A stretch of DNA of 64,000 nucleotides from Paramecium octaurelia (GCA_905182995.1 CAJJDP010000002.1:496001-560000), one strand, 5' to 3'. Shown: positions 22,973 through 35,602, numbered from the stretch's first letter. The notes: generated by a model from the letters alone, not told the origin. Made by a program: numbers and translations.

Positions 22973-23210
22973 ATGAGATTGTTTTAATAAAAGCAGTATG
23001 ATAATAAAGATGATACTTTTCTTAAGCAATATTGTATAACTTCTATGGAGTAAAGAATTTTTGAAGAAATTCTAATTTGAAAAGGAACAGAATTCTGTTA
23101 GTGTGTTATCTAAAGAGTTTCTTTGTTACGTAATGAATGAGATGTTGATTTACAACTTTAATAAACTGATATAATAGTAAAGAATATTATCGTTGAGACT
23201 TTTAATTTGA
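22973..23210 (+). other. Coding-like region upstream of 23246 gene
   Basis: Two overlapping plus-strand frames look protein-like: 22973-23080 (MRLFQQKQYDNKDDTFLKQY..) and 23010-23210 (..QNSVSVLSKEFLCYVMNEML). The second resembles helix 2 of a histone fold and might be a 5' exon of the next gene, but no clean intron joins them. The rest of 22502-23245 shows nothing. Confidence 0.3.
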
Positions 23211-23245
23211 TTAATTTTTTTATTATATATCTAACTGCTAATTTC

Positions 23246-23579
23246 ATGAATGACTCTTTGAGATCTTTGTCAACTAATGATTCTTTAGAAGGGCAAACTA
23301 GAAAAAAAAAGAAAAGCAATGCTACATCTAAAAAGACTAATCGTCCTCAAAATATTAGTTATACTGAAGTCGTTGATTTACTTAATCCATAAAATCTGTT
23401 CATTAACAAAAATTTAGAAGAAGAATTTAATGCTATCGAATTGTATGAGTGTCTTTATTTATCATAGAATTCCTGAGACTTCTTATTTTCCTCACTTCAA
23501 ATTTATTTTAGATGAGAATTTAACTTGTACGGAAACAAAATGGAGACGTTTACCTACATTTATTAAATTAACATCATGA
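23246..23579 (+). CDS. Small acidic/basic protein, possible histone-fold partner
   Basis: Reads MNDSLRSLSTNDSLEGQTRK, a KKKK cluster, then RPQNISYTEVVDLLNPQN and, after a 19-nt intron (23449-23467), YEIPETSYFPHFKFILDENL to TFIKLTS-TGA; about 104 residues. The basic run followed by TEVVDLL could be helix 3 of a histone fold if the region upstream is part of the same gene (speculative). The intron is unusually short, but unspliced the frame hits TGA. Confidence 0.55.
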
Positions 23580-23809
23580 TATTGATTTTATAATTTTTGT
23601 CATCTGCTAGTTTTAAACTATTTATATTAAATAAATAAACTCATATTAGTCCTTCTTTTATGATAATTAAACTACTTCCATAAAATAATTTTAATTTCCA
23701 TTTTAAAAATGACTAATTTTCTTACATGGATCTTGTAAAACTGAGCAAAACAGAATCATAAATTATAATGTAATAAAAAACAATAAATCAGTTTAAATGA
23801 AATCTTAAA

Positions 23810-26800
23810 TCAACTTAATTTAAAAGAAACAATTCTTCGTTAGATTACTTAATTAGATTAAGTTTGGGTTTTTGCTGCACTTGTCTACTATCTTGCTCTT
23901 TAATTAAATACTATAGAAAATTGACTATATTCTGTATTCAAAGAAGATTGGTTATTCTCATTCTAAAAATAATACTTATACCAGACTCTTAACCTTTTGA
24001 ATAATTAATATTTTTAATCAAGGAATTAAAAATGTTACTTACAATCAATGATTAATTATAAAAATAGTATTAAGGACAAAAATCCTATTATTGTCCAACC
24101 GATATTAGTGATTTGATGAGAATCCAAAATATTAGTCTACTCATTAAACCCAAATGCCAAAATTAACATTACTGAAAACCATAAGATAAGTTCGCAAATA
24201 ATTTATTTGATAAGTTCATTTTGATCTTCTAAGGGTTTATTATACAAATACAATAAAGCATGTGATAGATTTAAAATAGAAACCAAAGTAATTTGTAAGC
24301 AAGGGGTATTATATAGAAAAACCAGAATCGCCATAAAGGTTGCTTTCTTAATAACTACGAATAAGTTGAAATAATGGTGGAAATGATTTTAAATTAATTT
24401 TAATCCTTCAAAAAGGGATCCATAATTTTATTATGCTTCTTTTAATGTTAATGTTGCCAGATCCTTATTCATCAATTAGAAACATATATAGATAAAATAT
24501 ATTTCCAAGAAAAATACAATTAGAGCACTTGCGCTACTAATTTTAAGAATAGGGTTTGAAAAATTAAAAGCCTTAAATTACAAAAATATAGCTAAATTTA
24601 GATCATAAGCTGAAGCCATAAAAGTTCTAATTAGAGCACTTTTGAATTCACAAATAATTTTCAAGAAGTATTTTTAACAACTATTGGTTAATTTGTAAAA
24701 TAGAAATGTAAATATACTAATTTACTCAGTTTCCATCATTATCATGTCTTCACAAATGTCTTTTGTAACTTTATGTAGAAAATGTAAAACTATTTTAATG
24801 ATAATAAACGTAGTCGTTGTAGTAATAAAGACAATAACCACAGAGACTATATTTACAAGAAAGACAGTAGAGTATCCTTCTTAATAAAATTTGGGATCAC
24901 TTTCTGGAGTATCCACATATTGAGTAATCAAATACTCAAAATCAAAATAAGACTTAATAAAATCAAATTCAGCAAATCCAAAAATAGTAAAATAATATTA
25001 AACGTTAAAAGGGTAGGTGATATTAAAATACTTGAGATAACAAATAAGTTATAAGGTATCCAGAAGATTCCAAAAGATATCTAAGCCTCCAAAAATGATG
25101 GCTAAGATCGCTAATCCTAATAAAATGTAAAGGAAATAAGAACTCATTTGAGTTAGATTTTTGGTGTTTTAAATTACAATTTGATCCTATTTTATGAAAT
25201 CTATTAATTCTATAGATGCTCTGTTTGTTTTAAACGATTAACCCTGTTGATTAGTAATTAAGGTTTGATTTTGAATAATAACATTAACTGATGGAGAATT
25301 TGCTGATGAATCTAATTCTATGTTCAAATCTAAAGCAATATTTAAATATCCATTTAAAAATATTGACTTGTCATTAATACTTATGAGGTTTAATATAAGA
25401 TGAGGTGTATTTGAAGTAACTTTAACAAGACTTGTTATTGAACTATTGGCGGAAATTTTGATTTCTTGATTGAATTTCAATTTGATCGTTCTTTTTGAAT
25501 CATAAATATTGTCTAATTTATCTTCTTAAAGTAGAATCTCAATGTAGTTGATCTTTTAGCATTCTACTTCACAAACATAGCCATCTTCTATATTACAAAA
25601 CTAATTGCAACCATCTCCATTTATCTAATTCCCATCATCACAGAATTCCTAGAATGTTCGAATACCATCTCCACATATACTAACACACTAATTATCAATA
25701 TTGATAAATCCATGGTCTTTGGAACAAATTAAACATTCTTCAGTATTAGGATTGAAAAATTTGCATTTTATACAATTATTTTATGATGATTCACATGTTT
25801 GACATTCTTCAGAACATTAAATACATGCAAAATCATGATTTACATAATATCCATCAATGCATTAAAGACATTAGTTGTATTAACATTTTAAACAGATGCT
25901 ATCTATGCAATTGTTATTTTATATGAGACATTAATCACATCCATCTCTTGAATCTAAGTTGCCATCATCGCATTCTTCATCCCATTGGACAATCTAATCT
26001 CCGCAAATGGAATAACATTAGTGTGTAGTAGGAGGATTGAGTACATGAAGACAAGATAAACATTCTAGATAACCATCATCAAAGTATCCTTTTCTGCATT
26101 TACACTCAAAAAAATCAAGATTATTTGCTGATCTCAATCTAGTTTTTGGACAAAGAGTGCATTAAGAGATTAAATTTGAATTATTGCATCGACTACACGT
26201 ATAGTAACATGGTGAACAAGTTAAGTCATTGTTATCATAATAGCCCTCTTAACACACACATTAGTTGATGTGAGAATCCAATACTCTAAATTGAAACTCA
26301 TCGCATGATGTACAAATAGAATAATCGGAACAAGTATTACAATTATCGCTACATTCTATTTAAATAATATAAATTACTTAAACACACATCTGCCTTATTA
26401 TCGTAATATCCATTTTGACACACACAAGTATTTTCCTTAGATAATATCCTATATTATTCATTATAACATTTAATACAGTACTCCTCTTTATATAGACAGG
26501 ATTTACAAAGTGTTGTGCATTTAATACATGTAGGATTGAATCCATTTTCAAAATAACCATCTATGCATTAACAATTATAATTGTAATAAATTCTATTTTA
26601 ATCAGGAAAGCAAGTTACACATGTAACTGCATCTGAACATGTTTTGCATGTTTCTTTACATGGATAACAAATGCTTGGATTAACTGATCTATCCATATAA
26701 TATCCTTAGAAACATTCGCATAAATTAGCATTCAAGACTTTGTGCTCATTACTATCACAATAAGCACAAAGTTAGAATAATTTTATATATGGGCTAAAAA

Positions 26801-28904
26801 CATTTGAATTGACTTGATTTTGACATATAGAACAGGATGGATGGCAATTATCACTCATACAATCTGTATTTTGAGCGTATATAGAATTCATTTTACAAAT
26901 GCAAAAATTTCCATATAAGAAATAGTTATCCTTACAAGTAGTACAAAATTATTCATCATTACAGGTTTTACAAAACTTTTAACACTTTTTGCAAGATCCC
27001 TCAGAATAGAAATAACCTTCACTAGGACAATCATAAAATACTTGAAGACTTGATTCAGGCTATTAACAAACTGAATCTGATGAACAAAGTTTACAATTAG
27101 GTGGACAATTTGCTAACAGTATTACTAAATCATACAGACCACAATATGTGATGCTAGGCTATTTTGTGTTACAATTTATGAATATTTCAATCTGCTAACT
27201 TTAATGGTCAAATTCTTCTTCAAAATTAATTAAATAATCAGGGTTAGTTAAACCTAGATCTTCTTAAATTATGCAACCAGGTGTAGCTACACTACTGAAA
27301 CAATAGGAATTTGGGGAATTCATATTGAGAGTATATTTATAAGTATCTACTCTTACGATTATATTTTAATCACTGTTAATAGGATCTATCAAAATAGCTT
27401 TAAAAAATAGTTTTATTTTATAGTGTGCTAAAATTGTTGTCTCAACAATTCTTATTTAACTACTTTGCCAGATATAGTCACCTCCTAGAATATACCGATT
27501 TTAATAAAATTAACAAGCAAAAGAAAAAAATGGGGATGCATCATCACAGGGATTATCAAATTTTATTTTTTATTAAATGGCCAAATCATCTGTTAATCGA
27601 ATTCTTAAGATTGTGGAAAATTTGTAATCATTAATAATGCTTATGCATTCATTTCCTGAAGTTCTTGTGTGTACTGGGCATTTATCAACACATTCATTAT
27701 TATACTTTTTCAAAGGGCAAGTGATTGGAAGAGGTATGATTGCATTTACTTTAATATAGGATAATGCCCAACTGACATCTTTTATTTCTAATGGTAAATT
27801 AGCCTATACGGATAGAAGGGAAAGATCAGATATATTTTCAATTTATACTACTACAATAAACTTAAAACAGGAAGTAAATCCTATTATACTGCATAAATTT
27901 TGTTTTGCTGCTCCTATCGCTTATGTATTAATAGCATGGCCACTTGATATTATCATATAATGTCCTATTAAATTATTATTCAACTTAAAAAATAATCGGT
28001 GTTACTAATTAGGTATAAAATTTAAAAGATAAATTTCAGCTTCCACAAAAATATTGGATGCAGTTCCTACTGGGTTATTAATCTTATACTCTATAGCTTC
28101 ATTCTATATAAATAGACCTGCCACATTTTTGCTACCTAAAGTAGTTTAGCATACTCTTTGAGTTGTATTGTAATCAGGTTGGAGCATGAATTTAGATGCT
28201 GTGTCATCATACAATAAATTTATTAGTTGAGCGTATTATATACATGTTAAGCCATTAAAAATATGATTCACAGGACATTAAGTTATGCATTGTCCTTAGA
28301 AATATGTTAGGAATTATTCCTTACATTAACAATATCCAAAAGAATTTAATTCAAAATCAGGCAAGCACTCTTAGCAAAGAGAAGCTTCAACGCATATTTT
28401 ACAATGTTATTAACATCTCTCTGCGTAAATTTATAAATTTTTAATCCAGAATGTAGTTGCAATATTTGTTGCAATTTAAAAAGTTGCTTATTATTCATTC
28501 ATTTAAGTTTTCGATGTAAAATGAATCAATGATTTATAAGTAACAACAGAACACAAACTTCCAGAGAATAATTTATCTAAAGTACTATCATATTCTTATA
28601 TAAACTTTCCACTTTCTATAAAGTTTAATTTTAATTAAACACTCTATTGAACATGTAATTCGAGTGTATAGAGTAATTAATTATAACCATAAGCAGTATT
28701 TATTTTGAATTCCATAACTCTTGGGGTTCCAGTTGTTGGAGATCGATAAACTTTTGTAAGACTTTGGCAAGTCAAGTTTGAGGCTGATGTTGAGGTGTCT
28801 AAATAATAAGATAATTTTTCTTAAGTTTAAACTGTAGGTTGTTGTATTATAATATCAGATATCACTGCCAGGAGCGATATCATAAATATACAAAAGCTGT
28901 CCAT
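23810..28904 (-). CDS. Giant Cys-rich transmembrane protein (DUF4215, furin-like repeats)
   Basis: About 1650 residues. Signal peptide MDSFCIFMISLLAVISD, then a large extracellular part with dozens of CxxC units and Myxococcus-type Cys-rich repeats: CGDGIRTFQEFCDDGN and CGDQIVQWDEECDDGN, each ending DGC. A membrane helix (VFLVNIVSVVIVFITTTTF) leads into a C-terminal region with several more hydrophobic helices (SASALIVFFLEIYFIYICF; QITLVSILNLSHALLYLY; ITNIGWTIIGFLSLILFL) and a basic tail ending RRIVSFKLS-TGA. Such large Cys-rich surface proteins are a known ciliate family; ligand and role are unknown. Internal introns not all placed. Confidence 0.82.
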
Positions 28905-29154
28905 TTAAATTTTAATTTAATAAATCTAACCATAGTCTTAAGAAAGAATTTAATATATTGTTTTATAATATTAAATTTTGTCATTTGAAATTTTCACTTT
29001 AGTTTTAGAAATTCAATTTAATTTTGGAATTAGATTTCTATTTAAACAAGACTATTATTTAAGCATGAGATTGGAAATTTTATAAAAATTGGCGATATTT
29101 AATTTATTACTTAATAGTGTTTAGAAATGATAATAATTAGAATTAATAATATAA
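28905..29154. other. Intergenic, nothing seen
   Basis: AT-rich spacer between the giant receptor promoter and the stop of the next minus-strand gene. Confidence 0.4.
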
Positions 29155-31680
29155 TCAACATTAATTAATTAAATAACTGCCTAAAGGTAAGTAAATAGCT
29201 TATGATTGTTGATATTAAAAGTGTATGTATTTATTGTAAAAATTGTAGTCTTCAAATATGATTTATTCAGAACTTTATTTTTTTATTTGTGCAATTGCTA
29301 TTTAACCATTTAATTGTCCACTTACAATCTAATTAACAAAATATATTACCTTAACAATATGGTGACTTTCATTATCGTTTATGTTTGCCAAACAAATCTC
29401 GATCTCCACAATATCATTAATAAATTGTTCTTAATTGTTTGATAACTAAAGCAAATAGTTCAATAACTTACAACGATTATTTGATTTTTATCATTTTTAT
29501 TGAATGAATGAAAATATGTTAAGGGATGAACCCTATTATTAATTTCTTCAGATATTTGTTAAGATTGTCGATCTGCAGGAGTGAAATAATTCAAGATTTC
29601 ATTATTAGCAATAATCATTTTAGATATTTCTAAATCACTTCTTTCTGGATAGTGAATTCTTTTGCTGGATCTTTTGGGGACAAGTATTTCTTCAACTTAA
29701 TATTTCTCTTTTAACCTTTTTGGAGCCTTTTAGATTTCAAATCTATATCCTGATCCATGTTTATCCATAAAGTTTTGATCATATCTTTTATCAAAAACAA
29801 GAGAAGAACGTCTCTTCTTATGATTTGATATTTGCTAAGATTCAAGATCATGTGATTATTCTAAGTATTATTAATTCGAAGGTTATTAAGAAGACAAATC
29901 GCATTCAAATGCATAATCAAGTTGAGAATTTACATTTGATTTTTACATTATTTTGCTTATCCTACTTTTTCTCCTTCTTTCATTTTAAGAAGAATATTCA
30001 AATTCCTCTTTTTTTATTGGTTCTTCTTCGACTAATTAATTACAATTTTTGGATTAAATAGAAGAAATTTTATTTTTTGGTTTAAAATAATCATCAATAG
30101 TTTTCTATTTTGAATTAATAATACTTGATGATAATTTATACTCAATATGTATAATATCGTTTTATTCTATCTTAGATTAACTATTTTTCTCTTCATATTA
30201 TTATTACTTAGTTTCAACTTAATCATTAACTTCATCTGAATCATTTTCTAATTATTCTAAATCCTCCTACAAAATCTATTGAGCCTGAACATGTGCCAAT
30301 TATTCCTCAAAATCTTTGAAATCAATTTCTTAATTTAGTTTCTCCGCTTCTTATTATATTTAATCCTTTTAGTCTTCTTTTGTCCATTAATTCATACTCT
30401 ATTGATTCATAGAGAAATGAGGAGTCTCTCCCAATTAATGAGATTTCTTACAAAATTAATCAGTATTTGAAAATGAATCAAAAGAGATTTTCTCAAAATC
30501 TAAAATATATATTGGTTTATCCTTTAAATTGCTAATTTTATTATCCTTAGGTTACTCTGTTTATTTGTTTTCTTCCAAAAAATTAGGTTAAAATATGGAT
30601 GACTCTTGAATTTTGATATTTTCAAGAGAAGTCTAACTAATTTAATCCAGCCCTAAATTTTAGTAACTTTCATGATTGTCTTCTTCATAATCGACAATGA
30701 GTGCATTATTTAATTGTTCAGATTATAGGGTATCTTAAAAGCCCAATTATTCCATTTGAGCTATTAAAGAGATTTCAACTTAGTTGCTAGCCTAATCCAT
30801 GAAAATAGAATTCTTGATTAGATCTTCAGTTTAGGATTGCTATTAGAATGAAATGTCGGGTATTTAAAAATCATTCAGATTAGAATTATGATAAGTTATT
30901 TCTACAAAATCATTATTCAAATCAATTGAACTATTCGTTGGAGCTTAATTAGATACATCCTCATTTGTTGCTGATTCAATTTGATCCTGAATGATTATCA
31001 TGTTCTATTCTATAACTTAACTTCTTTCAATAATTGAATTATCTGATAATGTGGCCATATATGATTTATCAAAACAAATTTCTTTGTAACTATTATTGAT
31101 TTCTTTGACTTCTTTACTCTAATCATCATGTTCTTCTACAAAATAATATTGACTGGAATGCTAATTATTTTATTTAGTTTGATTATTTGTTATTTTAGAC
31201 TTTTGTCTATATAGTTTGACTTTATTTATAACCTCTTCTCTTAGTTCATAATTTAAATATTCAGTCATTTTTTTAACTATGCTTTGCCAAAGATATCTTG
31301 CATATTAATTCTTATCCTAATTCACTATATCAAAATAGAGCAATAGTAAAATCCAAATTTCTTTTTTGTTCAATATTGTAAAGCCAACGAAATCTTTTTC
31401 TTCAGGTACAAACAATTAAAATGTGATGTGTTTTCGAAGTGAATAATTCGGATCCGTAAACATTAGATTTATACTTGTAAAACATTTCATGTAATTTCCA
31501 TTTTCTAAATCCTAAATGTTAGCTTGAATATCTTGAATCAATAATTATTGTTCTTATAAATGTGTTTCTTTTTTTTAAGCATTCATTTACTTCTATGAAG
31601 GATGCTCTTCATACTTCCGAAGAGATGACATAAAATTTCTATCTATTGATGACAACCTTTTCTTCTACATAATTGTTAAA
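29155..31680 (-). CDS. Large acidic protein with CENP-C-like motif and C-terminal beta domain
   Basis: About 820 residues, start MQKKRLSSIDRNFMSSLRKY. A helical N-terminal part is followed by a very long acidic, Gln/Ser-rich disordered middle with no introns. Near 29633-29685 it reads VPKRSSKRIHYPERSDLE, like the RRSxRxxxxP core of the CENP-C signature, and after two introns (26 and 21 nt) ends in a beta-rich stretch: IVSGQLNGQIAIAQ, FEDYNFYNKY, AIYLPLGSYLINQC-TGA, which could be the end of a cupin fold. That combination suggests a Mif2/CENP-C relative, but the motif match is partial and this stays a hypothesis. Confidence 0.6.
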
Positions 31681-31756
31681 TATATAATATTGAATTTTAA
31701 ATTTTCAAAATTATTTGGCGCTTTTATATTATATCGTTGATAACTTTATTGATAAC

Positions 31757-32536
31757 TCAAAATTGATTAATTGCATCGTTGTTATTCTCTTCCTAAAGAT
31801 TTCTAATCATAGTTTTTTATTGTTCAACTCTATTCTCATAAGTTTGATATATAGTTCTCACTATTTACAATTTATTGAATAACATGTATTTTTGATCTTC
31901 TTCCCCTCTTATCCTGGAATTGAATCTCTAAATTTCATTTTAAATATCTTCTCTTTTTTCTGACATCAATTTAAGTTCATTAAGTTTGGCCTGAATATTT
32001 TTGTAAGACTAATTCAGATTCCCAACTTGCTATTAATTTTTAATCTCTTGCAACTAAGCTTTCTTTAACACTAAGTTTATCTGGAGTTGTTGCAACTGCC
32101 TCTCCTCTTCAACACATGGACGTATATTTTAAATTTTCTCTTTTAGAGTCCTTATGCGTCTTTCCTTCTCTCGTAGTAGAGTTGTTAAATAGACAGAGTC
32201 TTATATTATTTATTCCTAAGTATTTTATTATTCCTAAATCCCAGGGTCATTATTTAATCTCCTTTTAATAAATGCGATTTTGGCATCCAATATTAGTATT
32301 TCTTATTTTTATTAACTCATATTTTCTACACTTTCCTTAAGTTTACTTGAGATTTCAAGCTTCTTGTTTTCATTCTATTATATCTTATCTTCCAAATTTT
32401 TTATATCCTCCTAATATTATTGTTCCTTCATCTTCAATTCCTCAAACGCAGCTTCCATTTATAATTTCTTTTATTCCATTTTCCAATCATCACTTGCATA
32501 GTCATCATCTGAAGTATCTTTGATTTGGTTATCCAT
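31757..32536 (-). CDS. Coiled-coil protein
   Basis: Uninterrupted 259-residue frame: acidic start MDNQIKDTSDDDYASDDWKM, then almost entirely coiled coil (EDIKNLEDKIQQNENKKLEI; LKEKIQNIRPCVEEERQLQQ; LKLMSEKREDIQNEIQRFNS), ending EENNNDAINQF-TGA. Same strand as and 76 bp upstream of the preceding entry's start, so the two may be tandem neighbours with a very short promoter between. Divergent from 32592. No family recognised. Confidence 0.7.
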
Positions 32537-32591
32537 TTTTTAAAAGCTGAATGAAATAAATATTATTATTTTTAAACTAAAAAACCATCAA

Positions 32592-33230
32592 ATGAGTACA
32601 AAATCTATATAAATAATTATGAATTTTTTATTTCCAAAAATTTAGACCAGACCCATCAATCTACTAGAAAGTTAATGCCAAAGTGCACTCAAAGAAATTA
32701 GTTCCTCAAAACAACGCCTGCAGAAACATGCTTCTAAAAAAATGTCAACCAAACATAGCTTTTCAGACAAATCATGCCTTCATTAATTCAGAAGAGTTTC
32801 CCAGGTTATCAATGATCCTTCACCAGATATCAAATAATTTCCAGATGTAAATAAAAAGAATATGTCTGTCTGCGTAAATTCAAGAATAGAGAAATATAAA
32901 ATACATCTCGATATGATTGAAAATTAGAATCCAATCTAAATACCTCATTTAAGCATCAAAACCCCATAAAAATATCCTCCTATTTTATCAAGTAAAATTC
33001 TACCTTCAACTAAAAGATTCAAGACAGATTTAAGTGAAGGTACATAAATTTATAAAATTTCGAATCATTCTACAATTCAAAGTGTAAGAGACAGACAATA
33101 AAAATTAGTTAAAAATATTTAATCGCTTATTCAACTTGTTAATTCATCCAGAGACGAGAAACTCTGTAAATTATTCGATAAATTAAAACATGATTTAGAT
33201 TTAGATGATATAAAACTTGAAAATGAATGA
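32592..33230 (+). CDS. Uncharacterised Ser/Lys-rich protein
   Basis: Intronless 212-residue frame. Reads RPINLLESQCQSALKEISSS, KSCLHQFRRVSQVINDPSPD, YPPILSSKILPSTKRFK and, at the end, a helical acidic piece (KLFDKLKHDLDLDDIKLENE-TGA). Probable start MSTKSIQIIMNFLFPK; a later Met is possible. Only 55 bp separate it from the divergent coiled-coil gene. Confidence 0.6.
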
Positions 33231-33276
33231 ATTTGTTTATACTTCTCAATATTTAATATCTATACATGCATTTTCT

Positions 33277-33633
33277 TCAAAATTGTAGTGAATTAAACTT
33301 AAATTTCCTATTCTTGATTCTAGAACTAGAGTATATATCAAACATTCTATCTATTTCATGACTATTAGAAATGTAACTAATTATTTTCAAACTTTCATTC
33401 CCTTCAATTTATGAAGAGTTGCTCTAATTACTATCCAACTTTATTGATGAAAGCTTCTTGGGCATTATCTTTTGCTAAAACAATTTAAATTAACCTAATT
33501 TTCGTTTAAATTGTTGATTTTCTTGTTTGTAATTCACACCCATTTGGATTTGATGTTGATTTAATATTTTTACTTATTTAATTTTTGGCAAACTTACTCC
33601 GACTTTTTTATTCTTACCTTATAAGTCAGACAT
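33277..33633 (-). CDS. Small basic uncharacterised protein
   Basis: 118-residue intronless frame, MSDLQGKNKKVGVSLPKIKQ, then NYKQENQQFKRKLGQFKLFQ and ending KNRKFKFNSLQF-TGA. Strongly basic and polar. It converges with the 32592 gene, 46 bp between stops. No domain recognised. Confidence 0.55.
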
Positions 33634-33827
33634 TGCTTTTTAACAAATAGTTTTTAATAAATTAAGAGTATGAGTACTGTCTTAGGGTATCATGAAAGTT
33701 ATAATATAGTAAAAATTATATCTATTTAATAATTAATCTTTATTTCATTTTTGATTAGTATAATAAAAGTATAAACTTATAATTAATGTTGTGTTTGAAA
33801 TAGTGGCATTTCATTAATAATTTAATT

Positions 33828-34473
33828 ATGAAATAACCTAAGCTTGATAATTACTCTAAAGAATTAAACTTAAATTAACTTTATTCACTTAGATCTCTTA
33901 AAAAAACACCATTAGAGAAAAGAAATCATTAGAATTATTTTGTTCCAAACATTTTAAGTCCAAAGAATAATATTTCTAATCGGAGTACAGCAATTTCCAA
34001 TTATATTAAACTACAAATTTGGATAATAATGATTGTAGTTTATAAAATTAGGAGATGGAATGGTTTTAAAAAATCTTCATCGTTCCTAGAATAATTCAAG
34101 AAACCTATCAGATATCCCGATTGGAACTAAAGGGACAAAGAATATCTCTTAACCTTACATTGATCAAGGCCGCAAAAAATAGTATAAAATTTAAATAGAA
34201 CCGTTGGAGGAGGAACGCTTGGAAATTCCATATTTAAGATTCAATTTCAGATTGAAACATGGATTCAAAAAACAAAATTAAAAAAATAGTACAGAGTATG
34301 ACGATCTAAATGTTTAATTAAATAATAAAAATGCAAGTCTATTTAGAGAGAAACAAAAAGAAATTATATCTAAGGTATCTATGCAAGTGTAAGAGTTATT
34401 ATTAAAAGAGAATCAATAATTAAGCTTTGGGTTTGATTTATTGGAAAGAGATCTATCACAATAAATGAAATGA
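33828..34473 (+). CDS. Uncharacterised protein with possible 17-nt introns
   Basis: Starts MKQPKLDNYSKELNLNQLYS and ends with a helical stretch (EIISKVSMQVQELLLKENQQ; LLERDLSQQMK-TGA). Three frames must be linked: the best joins are two GT..AG segments of only 17 nt, one after NYF and one before PLEEERLEIPYLRF. The middle exon reads NLDNNDCSLQNQEMEWFQKI and IVPRIIQETYQISRLELKG. If the short introns are wrong, the middle model changes; both ends are better supported. Confidence 0.45.
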
Positions 34474-34827
34474 TAAGGGTTTTGAATTAATTATTGGTTT
34501 GGTTTTGATTGTTTTAGTTAAACAAAAGATATTTTGATGATTGATTATATTCTAACAATTAACTGTTTAATCAATCTATCTATTCAATAACATGATTACA
34601 AGTAGGTGCATTAGATTATATTCTAAAATACTAGAAGGGAAATGAATATGATTCCTTATCCATTGATTGTGGAAGTTGAGGCTTTTTCATTTTATAGGAA
34701 TCATTGGTAATGAAGTATAAATGCATTTGGATAATCAATTTATGATAGTATATTTTATTTTCTATCAATGTGAGTTTATTAATGTGAGTTGCCACGTATA
34801 CTAATCAAAAATTGCAGTATTCTTACT
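34474..34827. other. Intergenic, nothing seen
   Basis: AT-rich spacer without a sustained reading frame in either direction. Confidence 0.4.
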
Positions 34828-35602
34828 TCAAATATGGACTGTCATCACGTTGATATAGGTTAAACATTACAGTTATCTTTTTTTATTAGTTTTGTCTTTT
34901 GTTAATATTGATATACTTAAAATTTACATTAATTTGTTTGATTTAGATATCCATATTATTAAGCGAAGTTGATAGTTTCGAATATAGATTCTGTAATTTA
35001 AAATGAATAGATTACATGAATCAATGAAAATTGTATAATAGCCATTGTATTTACAATCACAGCAAACTTCAATTTAATGTATTCTTAACATTACCATTAT
35101 TTTCACTCTTGTAAAGCTGTGCTCAAAATAAACACAACTCTGCTAATAGTTCTTCTTAAAAAAAGTTGAACAAGTATATAAAAAGATTTCTTGTTGCAAT
35201 TAGCAACAAAGATGATTAATTTAATTTTCTTGCTTTTAACACAAACAAAAAAAATTCAAATTTTGTAGGTTCTAAATTATCAAATTAAATCTAATTCCAT
35301 AATCATTATCACTTTTTCTTTTTCTTAAAGCAGCTTCAAAGTGTGTTGTGCAGTTGGTATGCATATTTATATTAGAAACAAAACTGTTTAAATTCATGAA
35401 TTCCATTTATCAATTTTATTAGAAGGCTTTGACAGAGTGCAGAGTTATATTCCTTTAATAATTAATGAAATAAGGACCATTAGAAAGATATTGGATCCAA
35501 TAAACAATTTATGAATTTAAGTTATTAAATAATCTCATCAATTGTTTTATCGATTACCATTTTATCTAATGGTAGAGTTATCGGCTGATATGTATGTTGC
35601 AT
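34828..35602 (-). CDS. Unresolved minus-strand coding region (two overlapping frames)
   Basis: Frame 35602-35336 gives 88 residues (MQHTYQPITLPLDKMVIDKT.. FCFQYKYAYQLHNTL). Frame 35406-34828 gives 192 residues (MEFMNLNSFVSNINMHTNC.. FEAALRKRKSDNDYGIRFNL.. EVCCDCKYNGYYTIFIDSCN). They overlap by 71 bp with no usable intron between them, so they are two small genes, one broken gene, or chance frames. Cysteine-rich parts, no family. Confidence 0.3.

Noticed and set aside
23726-24740. Intron-rich plus-strand gene (frames such as MDLNHKLQCNKK and VWVFAALVYYLAL)
   Set aside because: The same stretch reads as a continuous minus-strand frame forming the multi-helix end of the giant Cys-rich protein. 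The plus-strand pieces need several improbable introns and are antisense shadows.
27425-27634. Plus-strand ORF beginning MLKLLSQQFLFNYF
   Set aside because: It is antisense to the Cys-rich protein and shows no family.
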